Shown: positions 1 to 11,904 of the stretch, in pieces
Position numbering within the stretch: position 1 is the stretch's first letter
Layout of the letters: each line of letters begins with the position of its first letter
Source: Excoecaria cochinchinensis
Taxonomy: Eukaryota; Streptophyta; Magnoliopsida; Malpighiales; Euphorbiaceae
NCBI GenBank assembly: GCA_947683425.1
Contig: CANTUQ010000037.1
Location: forward strand, 7,394,501 to 7,458,500
Direction: 5' to 3'
DNA length: 64,000 nt
Made by a program: the position numbers and the translations under genes
The notes under the pieces: generated by a model
The model's input: the letters and a program-made list of their open reading frames with translations, nothing else
What the model was told of the DNA's origin: nothing
Database searches by the model: none

Positions 1-317
1 TAACCTACACGTGTAAAACCATGTTTGTGGTCATGGATATAGAGTTTGCATATAATGCAATCATCGGTAAACCGCTACTCTTCCAGATAGGAGCCGTGAC
101 TTGTGTCAGGTATATGGTTATAAAAGTACCCAATGAGAAGGTAGAAGCCATCCTCAGGGGAGACCAGAAAGCCTCGCGAGGGGCTTATGTTTCTATGATT
201 AAGTAAGGAAAGCAAGCCTATCTAGTAGAACCTGGCTTGGAAAAGGAAGAAGAGGCTGATGATCAACTAGACCTCTTTTGTGTGGAAACCAGATGACATC
301 CCTCGCATTGACCCAAA
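1..317 (+). pseudogene. Tat-A: C-terminal protease region of a decayed Tat gag-pol
   Basis: The frame from the left edge to about position 204 reads FAYNAIIGKPLLF, then AILRGDQKAS. This is clearly homologous to the region after the protease in the intact Tat-D (about 57560-57730). The frame then meets a stop (AAGTAA, about 204), but related residues such as KPDDIPRID continue to 317, where the solo LTR interrupts the coding sequence. Homology resumes at 4204 with the start of RT. This is an old, non-functional copy whose 5' part lies outside the window. Product would have been the protease-RT linker of a retrotransposon polyprotein. Confidence is high for family and decay, low for exact limits. 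Confidence 0.85.
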
Positions 318-1898
318 TGTCACACCCCAACCTATACTATGGAGACTTCTCTTTGGATTAGAGGAAGAAGAATCCAAGATAGATATGAGTGTCACATCCC
401 ACTAGAGTAAACAAGTAAACATCACATAAATAGAATGACATATCCAAGATAATTAAAAACTTTGAGAGAAAGAAGAGTGATACTGAACATACATACATGC
501 ATACTTATAATCATACAACAGAAACCTTATAAGAAAGATACCTAAAGGTGCAAATATTTACATAGCTTAAAATATTACATCAGAATCTTTACCTATCATT
601 ACATATATATATTACATAGATATACAAAAATTCTAAATTACAAAAGCTGAACAAGATACAAAACTTCTAGCTTCTATGTGGCCGACTCTGCAGATGCGCG
701 ACTCGAACAAAAGCAAACCTGCCACCTGCACGGGAAAAAGAACCCGTACTAAGCGATAACGCTTAGTGGGGAAAACAAACATAATAATATGGACGGCCAT
801 TCACAATGGTCGTCGAGGTATAACACACACAAATCTCATACACACATAGTTCTTACCGAGAAATATATATGCTTACATATAATAACTGTGAATTTAAATG
901 TTTCTTATCATATTCATATACTTATATGTGCGATACAAACCAAAACAACATCACCATACAAGATGTAAGTATATTCATGCATAACTACATATAACTTCAC
1001 ATGTGTGCACCTACCTATACATTACATGTCAGTATCAATACACTTATATGCCAATACTTGTATCGTTATACCAGTACATGTCCTCATATGCATACATTTA
1101 CCGAACACGTTAGGAAATCAAGCTTTTGAAAGTACATCATACATAGATACATAATCACAATACCATCACACTTCTGTTGTACAACATTAATCTTTAACAT
1201 AAGCAACCATACGATATTGCATTCCAATCACGGTGTTCCAGAGAGCCAATAAATCTGCACTTATTAGTTCACATATCTATAATCATAACTGATCAGAACC
1301 GCATACTTATAAACACGATATAACAAATCATACACCTGCTGACTCACAATAGTGGATAACGAGTACTGAATGGTACCTTACGGGTACGAATCGAACACAT
1401 AATATGATGTACCATACAGGTACAAGTCGGAAGGCAACATTTCATTGAACAGGACCTTAAACAAGATCCATACACATACACATAATAGGGGTTCGCGAGG
1501 AACCATTCGGGGACCTGATCAGGGTCCAAATCGTTCAAAGGGGCGCTGCAGCTACAAATACATAGACTCTATTAGGCATGCCTAACTATCCACTAGACTG
1601 ACTCTCGCAGGTCATGCATAATACAAATCATATTTCAAATCACATAATTTATATCATTGCACATAATCAGCAATAGATGAGACATATGAATAAGGTCATA
1701 AAATCAATCATGTATCATACAATTTACACTTAAGCATAACATAACAATCTTAGAGAGATATCATAAGTATAGATATGCATAATACATTTAATTATATTAA
1801 CATACTTAATAAAATAGTCAAAGAATAAACCTAAAGACATCACAAGTTCGGAATTTAAACATTGGAATCACCAAAGAAAACTCATTCAACACAACACA

Positions 1899-2242
1899 TC
1901 TGTCGCGCTCGCGATCCCTGTCGCGCTCGCGACAGAGACCATAGTCTCTTCGCTGCGCGCGCACGACGGACTTCGCGATCGCGAGAAGGAGAGAAGGGCC
2001 CGGCTCTGTCGCGCTCGCGATGTCATCGCGATCGCGACAGAGGCAAGCATTGCTATCGCGGGGTCGCGACAAGTCGCGTGCTCGTGATAGCACAGGCCAA
2101 CAATATGCTCTGTCGCGATCGCGACAGTTGTCGCGCTCACGACAGAGAGCAGACAAGCTATTGCTATCGCGGGGTTGCGACAGCACAGCATCAAAATCAC
2201 CGGTCTCTGTCGCGCTCGCGACAATGTCGCGATCGCGACAGA
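1899..2242. repeat. Cluster of about 11 GC-rich palindromes (TGTCGCG..CGCGACA) in the solo LTR
   Basis: Variants of CTGTCGCGATCGCGACAG recur at about 1900, 1918, 1971, 2006, 2025, 2053, 2110, 2128, 2164, 2207 and 2224. The copy at 2110-2127 is an exact 18-bp palindrome; others carry CTCGCG, GGGTCGCG or one-base changes. The surrounding LTR is AT-rich, so this is a sharp CpG-dense island. The arginine/aspartate-rich open frames on both strands here are by-products of the palindromic repeat. A smaller patch is at 2750-2790. Confidence 0.9.
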
Positions 2243-2749
2243 GTCATGATTCCGAAAATCTGCAGAATTTTGCACGATCTTTCCTTCCTCAAACTCACCC
2301 ACAAAAACACGAAACACATCCAAGGTTCTCTTACCTCATCTCCAGCCAGTCACACATCATTGACAACATAAATCCAACATTCGTATCAAGTATTTCAATA
2401 AAACATGCCATTAACAATATCCATATACACAATCTATAATAACAACATTATTCGTCATTCATCTCAATTGCACCTATGTTAAATGCATTCAAACATATGA
2501 TATATCATGCTTAAGTTACTCAAGAGATCAACACATATTAATCCTTATTCTTCACAAAGTTGTATCTATTATTATTTACTAGCTAAATCACCAATCTTAA
2601 TCATACTCCTAAGTTTTTCTCAACGATAATTACTTATTTAGCCATTTAATTACCCTAAACAAGCATAATAACTGATGGGAAAGGTACGGGATTGATCCGG
2701 GTCAATCCTAGACTCAAAAATAGAGAAGAAAAGGCTCAAAACAGGTTTT

Positions 2750-2790
2750 TCTGTCGCGAGGTCGCGACCCTTGTCGCGCTCGCGACAGAG
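2750..2790. repeat. Satellite patch of the same GC palindrome
   Basis: Two adjacent copies, CTGTCGCGAGGTCGCGACC and TGTCGCGCTCGCGACAG, lie about 500 bp from the main cluster inside the same LTR. Confidence 0.85.
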
Positions 2791-4198
2791 GCTCGCCTCA
2801 GCTACCTTAACAGACTGCTTTTTACTACAAATTATTATCGTAAAAACCGACCTCTAAACCTCATTTTTAGGCAAAGTGGTCTTCTTAACAAATGTTCCCC
2901 TACGTCTTAACTTTCAAAAGAAACAAGTTTCAGGTCAATTAGAAATCTAGAACTCCAGATATGAATTTTACAACCTATACTGGTCAAACAACCCAACACA
3001 AAAAGATACACTACGGTATTATCAAAAATTCAAAGTCTTAGAGCAAGTATTGGCCCAAGGCTATTTCTATGACTTTTAAAGAGTTGGAAGTAATGGTTCT
3101 AATGACACAAGAATCACATGATCAAGAGTTTTAAAACTCTACTTATAGCAAAAACATTGCACAAGGGTCAGATGAGAACGAAACAGGGTTTACCCAATCA
3201 TACACTTCACTTTCAATTCTCACACATCTTCAACTTAAGCCACTTCATGCATTATTAATACATTTATCCATACAAATACATGCATAAAACTCATATCAAA
3301 ACACTCAATTTACTAGAAATCATATACAAAGGTGTATTCATAACTCAAAAAAAATTTAGGGTAAAAACAAATTAAAACTCAATGAAAGGAATCAACTCCC
3401 AAACCTCTTGTTGCACAATTAGCTGCTCTCTTCAAGCTTTAATCTTCTCTTTTCCTTCACTTTGCTTCCTCCTATCACCAATCACTTGCACAAACAAACC
3501 CAGAATATTACTTAATCTATAACCCTAACTCATCCAATTTAAACGCAAAACAAGGGAAAAGAGAAATCAGCCACCTACAATCCTAACTTACCTCTTAGAA
3601 GCAACTCAAACTACCCAAGGGAAGAAGAAAGAGCAAAAATGAGTAAAAGAAGAAGAAGAGAAAGAAGAAGATGAATAGCGTGAGGAGGAAGAGGAGAACG
3701 GGAAAGGAAGAAGAAAACCCAAGTGATTTACAGCTGTCCTCTCTCTCTCTCAACTCATTAATTCAACTCTATCCACTTGCCAAGTGTCACTCTCTCATAG
3801 GATTTGATCCCACAAGAATACCTTACTCCCATACTCTCACCTACACATAATTCTTTTCCTTTACTCATACCCTACTTCCCTATCTCACGCACACACGCTA
3901 ACATAACTCCTACATCCTTAGTTCCATACCCATAATCCACTTGATAATTATTTTTTTTATGCAAATATCTCCAAGGTACCATGCTCATAAACCACACAAT
4001 AAAACTCTTAACCCACAAACATCCTACTACCATACACTACAAGCACACCATAATAATTCCTTCACTTACTTTATTTAATTAATTTTTTAGCAAATAAATC
4101 CTTATTATCCATTTTACTCATGCATAAATTACGGAAATACCCTTCACTTAACCGACTTAGCTTGCCGATTCCGATTAGGCCCGATTTGGGGTGTTACA

Positions 4199-4501
4199 CC
4201 AAAGGTCATCATGTACAAGCTAAACACAGATTCGAACCATCCTCCTATCAAGCAAAGGCTAAGAAAAAATTCCCCTGACTAGAGGAAATTCATCTTGGAA
4301 GAAGTCAGTAGGCTCCTAAGAGTGGAAATCATCCGAGAGGTAGATTACTCCGATTGGCTGACCAATGTAGTCTTAGTGAAAAATAAAAATGGGAAGTTAA
4401 GAATGTGCGTCGATTTCATTGATCTCAACAAAGCTTGCCAAAAAGACAGTTACCCAATCCCGAGTATTAACCAACTCGTAGACGCTATAGCTTGCCATAC
4501 G
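4199..4501 (+). pseudogene. Tat-A: N-terminal reverse transcriptase fragment
   Basis: After the CCAAA duplication the Tat-A frame resumes. It contains EVSRLLRVEIIREVDY, RMCVDFIDLNKAC and DSYPIPSINQLVD, matching the start of the RT domain in Tat-D (about 58040-58260). An in-frame TGA follows NSP (about 4277). Homology stops at 4501, where the expected continuation (YSLLDAYAGY in Tat-D) is replaced by TGTAAGGCCC, the start of another insertion. The YVDD catalytic box lies downstream of the break and is not found in this area. Dead fragment. Confidence 0.85.
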
Positions 4502-6092
4502 TGTAAGGCCCTAACTTATGCCCTAATAGTTTTATGACATGTCTAGGGCATGATAGAGGCCAAAAATGCATAATGGGGTAGTTAGTGTGAGAAAGGACAT
4601 AACCGGTATTAATTTAAAAGTCAAGGGCAAATTTGTAATTTGTCAATTAGTGACTTAAATGCAAAAATTAAGAAATATTGTATGCCAATGTCAAATTAAA
4701 ATATAAGTCACATGTTAATGTATAAATAAGTAAAAGTCAAAGGAGTAAAGTGTGAAAAGTAAAAAGCAACCAATACAAAAAGGGCACTTAGCAAACTTTA
4801 GAATTGTGAAGAATTTTTGCATGGCTTATTTAAGCCATAGTGGCCCGCTGAAATAGGGTTAGAAAATCCATCCAATTTATCCCAAAAATCACAGCCATCT
4901 TCTCTTTAAATTACACTAAAAATTTGCCTCACTTACATGCTAAAGGAAAGATTTCAATCCTAGTGCAACTTTAAGCTAGGAATCCTCTTCTTCCTCTTCA
5001 GTTTGGTAGAGTTGGAAATTATGACTTTGTAGAAATGTTGACATGAGTTTGTGATATTGATTTAGTAAGAGAAGCTACCGGAAGCAATGGAAAACGGATA
5101 GAAGAGAAGAAAGGGCAAATTTGAAGGAAGAATTGGCATATTTAAGGTTTGGGAACTCACCTTATTTCGCTAATGTGTGTGTAGTATGTTTCAATGATTT
5201 TGATAGTATATTAATGTAGAATGATATTTAGAGACTTGTTATGGCCTTATATTTGGCTGGAAGTGGTTAGTTTGGTTTTGTAGTTGTTTAGGCAAAAATC
5301 TACTTAAAGTTCCACTTGACTTCGTGACTTTGTGATGGCCTACAGACCTCCAATTGGAGTGATTCAAATTGGACAAGAACCATAAAACACAACTTACAAA
5401 TTTTATGAGACCTTAAAGTTTTGTCACTAAATCAATCGAAAATGTGATTGAACACACAGGCCTGAGCCTGCCAGTGAATTGGGAGCAATTAGTGTTCCCA
5501 AAGGCGTATCTCCTAATTTATAAGTCCAAATTGCATGATTTTTATTTCATTAGAAACTTAAGACACAGGGAAACAAATGTTAAGAGGGGCTTTTACCAAA
5601 AAATGCCTCTAGCTAGGTGAAAACTATGTGCCAAGCAGACCTATAATCTACCCTGCTTCATAATGCAATGAAGCAAGGATACACGGTTGTCAGGTATAAC
5701 TTCTCTGACTGCCATATAAACAGCTACTAGAAGTCTAAAATTGCCTAACAATTGGCCCATACTGTGGTTAGGAATTTTGACCGCTATGTAACCTCTGTTT
5801 TTAGCCTAATAAGTGAGTTTTTTTCACCGGTTTGACCCCGAACTTTACCAGAATTTCTCGAAACTTGTCCAACACGTATCTAGATTTATGTAATGAATAT
5901 ATGTCGGGTTTTCTCTTAAAAATATATGTAATTATAGTTATGGACATGATGATTTAGTGAAGAAATTATGTATATATTTAAGTTGAAATTTTTGAATATA
6001 ACAGAACTGACATGGCATGCTATATTGGCTATATAAAAGTATTATGAAATTGTTTATGAGTAATTATTGACATGTTATCATGTGTGTGTGTA

Positions 6093-6136
<44 letters not shown>

Positions 6137-6200
6137 TACACACTATTAATGATGATGACTCTTGTTTGATATTGTTAAATGATATGTTATGAGTGTATAC
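4502..6200 (+). mobile_element. LTR-like insertion beginning TGTAAGGCCC, right end not found
   Basis: The sequence breaks into the Tat-A RT frame exactly at TGTAAGGCCC, a plausible LTR start. The flank is ATACG (4497-4501), but no matching ATACG with a ..CA end was found to the right, so the far end is lost or was overrun by the next insertion at 6201. No coding sequence is seen. It holds a TA microsatellite inside an inverted repeat (6086-6143). A solo or partial gypsy LTR is likely; lineage unknown. Confidence 0.5.
6086..6143. repeat. 58-bp perfect inverted repeat around a (TA)n core
   Basis: GTGTGTATCTA is followed by about 18 TA units and then TAGATACACAC, so the arms and core form one uninterrupted palindrome. 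Confidence 0.85.
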
Positions 6201-8560
6201 TGTAACGCCCTTAAAACCAGTACTTACATGAATAGTACTTTCCGGTGGTGAATAGTATCACCCGTGACCCACCGGATCCACAAATATTTTTCATCACCAT
6301 GGGAAAGTACAATTTATGGCAAGTTTGGTGGTATAATTTGAGGTGAAGTTGAGGTTTAATAAGTCTCTAAAAGTCAAAAATAAAAATAAATCACAGGACT
6401 AAAAAGGTTGACCAAAACTTTGACCGGCCCAAAAATATTTCACGGACTTCAGAAACTTATTTTGATTGCATTGAGTTGCTTGAAATAATTTATATGAATT
6501 TTTAAAAGTATAAAATTAATTTTTGGATAACTTTGAAAATTTATTTTTCGGACCGGTAAAATGCACTTTTGGGTCAAGTTTTATATTAAAACGACCTCGG
6601 ATTGATCAAAAATTTTAAAAACACCCTAATTAATATTTTTTCATATTTTTGGACTAATTTTGGTGGAATTTTGACTATTAAAAAAAATAAAAAAATAGGG
6701 CCAATCATTAAGTGACAAATGTTTTAATTTGGGCCATAGGATTGCATAGTATTTGATTACATCCTAGCTCTTCATTTTGGGACATGAGATAAGATTAAAA
6801 TGCATATTTTTCTTGGTAGGACTGGCCCCATCTTCTTCTTTTCTTCTTGTTCTCGTAGCCATCCCTAAGACGTCCACCATTGCCAAGTTTGTATTAAGCT
6901 CACTTCACATGGTTTCTTCTCTCTAATTCGGCCCTAAATCATCTAAATAGAATCCTCTCCATCCAATTCTAGCTATAGAAGCAAGTAAGAGCAAGGAAAA
7001 TCCAATAATTTCAAGTTGGGAAAAAATTGAATTTGGCCAAGGTGGGCAAATTGAGGAAGAAAATAAATCTATGGAAGATAAAGGCAAAAATAAGCGAAAT
7101 TGAGGTGTTCAAGCTTGGATTAGGTAAGTGAACACATAAACTCCTTAATTTCATACAAAAATTTGAATGTGTAACTTAGGGTTCTTGGGATAAAATTGGG
7201 GGTTTATGAAATTGATGTTATAATTATTAAATTGGGGGCTAAATAAGATGTATGGCATGTTTAAATTAATTTTGAGAGGTATAATTTGATAATTCCTACA
7301 CTTACATACATTATGTTTGAATTTGAGAATTTGATATGTATATTATAATGAATAATTGAAGAGATAAAAACTGTTTTGCATGTTATAAGAACATAATTAA
7401 GATATTTAATGAAAAAAAATGGAAAATAAAGAATTATTCATAAAATGGTCGAATTATGTGTGGTAGACAATTTATGATTTAGGTGTTAATTCATGTTTAT
7501 ATGGGTATATTTAATGACTATGTACCATGAAAATTTAATTTTAAGTATGAAGAGTGAAATTTTATTATTTGAGCTAAAATTGGTAGAACATGAAATAATT
7601 ATTATGATGCTTGAAAATGATTACAAAGGATTCTAAGTCTTGAATTGGAAAGGACTAAGAAAAATGATGTGAGTTAAATTTGATTATAAAGGAAAGAATG
7701 GAGATAATTTTTGATATGTGTACTTAAGAAATGTTGAGATAAAAGGATGGATTACTACAGTTATGGACTGATTATAGGCAGAAGTAAGTCACTACAAATA
7801 TGAATACCTACAGCCGAAGCTCATCGACTTATTTGATTAAGTGATGGGTATAAATATACTTTTCGAGATAGAATTGGGATTTGGCTGTTACCATTTAGGG
7901 TAAAGAAGACTAGTATACAGAAGATAACTTCTCGTATCATATATAAATGTTATGAACTCTTAATCTTGTTGTTTGGACTTACAAGTACATCATCGGCAAT
8001 TATGGATTTAACCAATCGTATGTACTATCCATATTTGGATCAGTTTACGGTGATGTATAATGAGGATATTTTGGGTTTACTTAGAACCCTTGAGAAGCAT
8101 GACAAACATTTGATAATTTTGCCCAGACCTTAAGGGATGAATAGTTATATGAAAAATTTATTAATTTTGTGCTTTGTTCGATGGACACTAGTCTTTTTAG
8201 TCACGTAGTTTCAGCAGAAGGTATTACAGTTGACCCTAAGAAGATTAAAGCTATTCTTGAATAAATAAATAATTGCCAAGGATGTTTTGAGAAGCCGAAA
8301 AGTATATTGAAAGAAGTATCAAACCTTGCATACCCGACAATAGGAGAAAGATTTTATGATATATAATGACACTTTCAGGAATGATTTGGACTGTATGTGG
8401 ATGCAAAGGGGTCAGGTAGCTACCTATGCTTCCATGCAGCTTAAGTCAAATTTGTTATAGCAAGTAAAAGCTACCCAATTGCCAGACAAGCGGTTGGATA
8501 TTACTATGAAACAGATGAGTGAAGGGAAAGATACTGAGTACCCTCAGTAACAAGCATATG
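6201..8560 (+). mobile_element. Decayed chromovirus-type gypsy element, LTR-like start TGTAACGCCC
   Basis: TGTAACGCCCTTAAAACC at 6201 looks like a gypsy LTR start. About 1.8 kb further on, an RT/RNase H remnant of a different lineage from Tat and Ogre appears (7972-8460). The span between them is AT-rich with no frame I can support. The right end coincides with the Ogr-1 LTR at 8561 and no target duplication was found, so the element is truncated. Treating the LTR-like start and the pol remnant as one element is inference from order and strand. Confidence 0.5.
7972..8460 (+). pseudogene. Chromovirus-like RT and RNase H fragment
   Basis: The frame at 7972 reads FGLTSTSSAIMDLTNRM, then PYLDQF and NEDIL where a YVDD/FIDD-type catalytic box is expected, so the active site is lost. 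A stop follows near 8131. After a frame change VVSAEGITVDPKKIKAIL appears (about 8205-8260), the block that follows RT in chromoviruses. MQRGQVATYASMQLK (about 8400-8450) matches the start of RNase H. Gag, protease and integrase are absent. Several stops and frameshifts show long decay. The family call rests on these short blocks; the exact clade (Tekay, Reina, CRM) is not resolved. Confidence 0.7.
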
Positions 8561-8739
8561 TGTAGACACCGGGTCCTGAGGCAGCCCAGATAAGAATTAC
8601 CCAATGAAGAGACTAACGTCTATTTTCAGATAAATGGTTGAAAGTTGTAAGTTTTCATTCTCCGGTTTTATAAGGATTGAGGTTTTTTTCTCAGTAACGG
8701 GAGGTTTCGGATGGTCAAAACTTTGAAAATGGCAATTTT

Positions 8740-8935
8740 GGTCAACAGATGGGTTACTCGTCGGTGGGGGGATGCCCGTCGCTCGCACGAGAGACCCGTT
8801 TCTCGCGACGAGCGCCGGCTGTCGCTCGGAAGTGGGCCTCGTCTCTCACGATTGAGCGGCACCTGTCGCTCGTTCGAGCGACGCCCGCTCCTCGGGAGAG
8901 ACAGCCGTCGCTCGCTTTCGCGTCCCGTGTATGGG
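8740..8935. repeat. GC-rich palindrome block in the Ogr-1 LTR
   Basis: Repeated GTCGCTCG / CGAGCGAC motifs; GTCGCTCGTTCGAGCGAC at 8865-8882 has 8-bp inverted arms around TT. The block sits about 200-370 bp from the LTR start, and the other Ogre-like LTRs carry a GC-rich block at a comparable place. Open frames here are compositional artefacts. Confidence 0.75.
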
Positions 8936-10539
8936 CCGCTGGTCAAAAGACCCAGCATACCCCTCCGAACGATGCCCGTCGGTATCTTACCGATGCCCGT
9001 CAGTCGGCTATCTGTCAGTTATTCTCACGGGATTTTCCGAGATTTTGTTAAGATTTTCTAGATTTATCAAATATTTTATAAATCTTATCAAAATCCTCTA
9101 AATCTTTTCAAATGTTAGATTTGATTTTGCGAATATTCTGAAAATCGTTCGGTTTTGATTTATTTTCAGAAATCTTTTTCAAATTTAAATCATAAATTTA
9201 AATTTATTTGAATTATCTTCAAAAATCTAAAAATAGGGGATTAAACCTCATTATTCAAGGTTAAAAAATTTTGGGTTAGAAATTTTGGAAGAAAACTAAA
9301 TCTTAACAGTTTTTCATAGAGATTTTATTTTTGCATTTTGCAAAAGAATCTCTCTCAAGATTTCTTTTCTCTCATTTTTATTTTCGAATTAAGCTAATCC
9401 GAGGTAACGAAATCCATTCGTTTCCATCGATCTAGCTATTCCCGACATTTAATTGCTGTCAAAATTTCGAGAAAGAAAAATATAATTTTCTTTTCTTAAT
9501 TTATTTTCAAAACACGATTTTTGTAATAAAAAATCTCCTGAAATCACGCAATCACGGATCAGTCCTCGTAAAACTCGAGGAATCAAAATCGCTCAACGTT
9601 CACCTTTAAAGGTAAAATTCGAGGGTAAACATTCTGGATTTATTATCTGTGTAGTTTAATTATTTTACACTAATTTATAAATAAAATTTTCATTTATTAA
9701 AAGATCAAAATTGATTTTTTTTGGAATTTTTTCGTCTTTTTCAAAATCTGGGGTGACCGAGCCGTCGATGATATCTTCTTCCGCCCGCCAGTCAACCCAG
9801 GGACACCCGTCGGTCGTGAGTTTGGGGCTGTACCTGGGCCTTCTTTTCTCCTCTTTTCTTTTCTCTTTAATACTTGTTATTCCATCATTCCTTTTGGTAA
9901 TTTCTCATGGATTTTATTGTTATTTAACTTCTAGCATTTTATTTTGCTCTTAATTTTGACACTAACATGGTTTCTATTTTTTGTGAGTTTTATTTGACTA
10001 TTTTTGGTGGATTTGGGATTGTTAAATGGTGGCTATTACAATGATCTGAGGATTCTCACCCGGGTTCTTTCTTCAACCTTATCCCTTTTTACCCTATTTA
10101 TTCATTATTGTTGTAAATATTATTTTAATCCCGCTAAAGTAAAAATGGTCAAATATTTATCGTAATTGAATTGGAAATTTTATTAATAACTGAGGACCAA
10201 TGTCCTGTTTTTAGCCAAATAAAATTGACATTTTAAACCTGTTTTTTTAATAAGCTTGCATGCGAGGACCAATGTCTTCATTTTTAATGCATATCCCGAT
10301 TTGTGTATGATTCGCACGTTATTTACAGTGGGGGTTGTATTCCGCCCTTAGTTTTATTGTAATTTACTTTCATGTTCTTTATTTCTACTCTCATTTACCG
10401 CTTTCCTTATGTGATCAAATTGCGCTCTAATTAATTGCATCGAATGAGAAACTGGATGAAATGATAAATTCAAAACCCAGTTATAATATTAACCAAGGTA
10501 TAAATAAATGAGAAGTCCCGAACCTACTTTGGTCTTGGA

Positions 10540-10806
10540 CTCAACGAGATTAGAGGACCATCTCAATGTTTTATTGGGATGGGGCCTCCAAAATATCTCT
10601 TGTTGCCCTCCAAAAAGACCTAGTTCGTATAATCCTAGGCTCCACGAGGTTAGAGGATCACTCCAATGTTTATTTGGGGTGAGGCCTCCAAAATATCTCT
10701 GACTTGCCCAAAATGGATGCACATGCGCTGTCTTAGGCACACTGAGGCTAGACGACATTTCCCAATGTTCTATTGGGTGGCGACTCCAAGAAACCTCCTT
10801 ATTGAC
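10540..10806 (+). repeat. Three ~105-bp tandem repeats near the 3' end of the Ogr-1 LTR
   Basis: Each unit has a GAGGTTAGAGGAC-like block, then CAATGTTNTATTGGG, then TCCAAAATATCTC or TCCAAGAAACCTC. The last unit contains TGGCGACTCCA (10778-10788), identical to the first 11 bases of the canonical primer binding site of this family. Similar repeats are in the LTRs ending at 21448, 26608 and 44346. Confidence 0.8.
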
Positions 10807-10909
10807 CAAAATAGATGCACTTTTAATTTCTTACAAGTTTTAACGAATCTCTCTCGAAAGCCCTAAAAGCGGGTCTTCGGGGCACCTCGGGGTTCGACGC
10901 GCGTCACAG

Positions 10910-10928
10910 TGGCAACTCCACTAGGGAC
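10910..10928 (+). other. Primer binding site of Ogr-1
   Basis: TGGCAACTCCACTAGGGAC lies one base after the LTR end. It differs at two positions from TGGCGACTCCACTGGGGAC seen at 26610. In Ogre elements this sequence is known to pair with the 3' end of a tRNA-Arg. Confidence 0.8.
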
Positions 10929-11904
10929 AAATACCTGAGACGTCGACTCGAAAATACCCTAGGTGAAAGTTACAATTGAATTTTAATTTAAAAAATTCCA
11001 TCCTCTTTCAAAACTACATTACATCTCATTAGAGCTTAGATCTATGTTAGTTTGGTCCCACTTTCAACCTCGGTGCATTCCCCAAACACGACCCTATGTT
11101 TACTCAATGTAAGGAAGTGTTAAGGATAATCACCAGTTCAAGCCTCGTACCGTTTGGTATATCAAATGGAGATCCAACCGGTCATTACACTCATGATGAG
11201 CTAGACCCGTTGGCAGGGACCATGCTTGGGTAGACCTAATGTATCATTACCTTGGCCAAAGCTCATGTAATGGAAATAGTTAGTTCCCCTAAGTGGTATG
11301 ATCCTTAATACTATGCTTGCTGTATGGATCAATGTATATTAGACAAATTTAGATAATTTGATTGGTCACCTAATCAAAGGCTGTCATGCCCCGATAGGCC
11401 CATGTTGATTTATTCGGACTGCCTAAATACACAATGATCATAACCCACGTGTCTGTACATTAGTTAGGAGAGCTTATGCTGCCGATTTTTCACTGTGCAC
11501 CGTACGCATCCATTGGATTCCCTGTTAGCCCATGAGCCAATCCCACCTAGGAAAGAGACTATGACCTCATGTGCGGGAGTAACAAGGTCGGAAGGACCTA
11601 TGTGCTCGCATGTGATTTATGGATATTGCATAGCACGATCATGCATTTTATGGCATTCATGCATCATCCTGACCCGATATGTTCTATAGCCATCATAGAT
11701 CTGCCTAGGTAGTCAAGAGGTTCTCAGGGGCGGCTAGTCAGGAATCCTTTTTTCGAGCTACCAGAAAGGGTGGAGTATCCAGACACTCCTTCAGTAACTA
11801 GCTATGCTACTTCATCTCAGTTCTCTCTGCACGAAGAAATGGCAAACTCACCAAGAGGGGCAGATGTCACCAGGGCCTTGATAGCTGAGGAAGTAGGCAG
11901 ATGC
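10929..11904 (+). pseudogene. Ogr-1 leader and first part of gag
   Basis: The roughly 800-bp leader (CCCATTGGCAGGGACCATGC-type block near 11205) is shared with Ogr-2, -3 and -4. It is followed by a gag start containing ANSPRGADVTRALIAEEVGR (about 11845-11904), aligned with SDATRAMIAEEV of Ogr-4. Homology on this strand ends at 11904, where minus-strand gag begins. Everything downstream in Ogr-1 (rest of gag, pol, 3' LTR) is missing. No functional product. Confidence 0.75.

Larger units (their letters stand above)
318..4198 (-). mobile_element. Solo LTR (about 3.9 kb) of a Ty3/gypsy-type element, inserted in Tat-A
   Basis: The insert begins TGTCACACCCC and ends GGGGTGTTACA. It is flanked by a perfect 5-bp target duplication CCAAA (313-317 and 4199-4203), and the Tat-A reading frame is continuous across it when one CCAAA is removed. 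Read on the minus strand it starts TGTAACACCCCAAATCGGG, a typical plant gypsy LTR start, and ends GGGGTGTGACA. No coding region, primer binding site or second LTR is visible inside, so a solo LTR left by LTR-LTR recombination is the simplest call. A large non-coding derivative (LARD-like) is the alternative. A GC-rich palindrome array at 1899-2242 is the only strong internal feature; the rest is AT-rich and featureless to me. Confidence 0.85.
8561..10908 (+). repeat. 5' LTR of Ogr-1 (Ogre-like, 2348 bp)
   Basis: Starts TGTAGACACCGGGTCC and ends GCGCGTCACA, followed by one G and a tRNA-primer site. The same start, end and internal order (GC-rich block, T-rich stretch, tandem ~105-bp repeats near the 3' end) recur in the LTRs at 18627, 23973, 35783, 41469 and, inverted, 13976-16390. 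This is the most diverged of the plus-strand copies. The left flank is ATATG (8556-8560); no partner duplication was found because the element has no surviving right end. Confidence 0.85.

Noticed and set aside
1899..2242. CRISPR-like array
   Set aside because: Repeats are palindromic, of uneven spacing and adjacent or nearly so; there are no spacers of uniform length, no cas genes, and the context is a plant LTR.
1818..2439. Overlapping Arg/Asp-rich frames on both strands
   Set aside because: They are translations of the TCGCGA palindrome repeats, with no start context, domain or conservation.
8711..9061. Arg/Ser-rich overlapping frames
   Set aside because: By-products of the GC palindrome block in the Ogr-1 LTR.
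10910..10928. Primer-site motifs read as part of a host tRNA gene
   Set aside because: Only the complement of a tRNA 3' end is present; there are no A/B boxes or cloverleaf, and the motif always follows an LTR.
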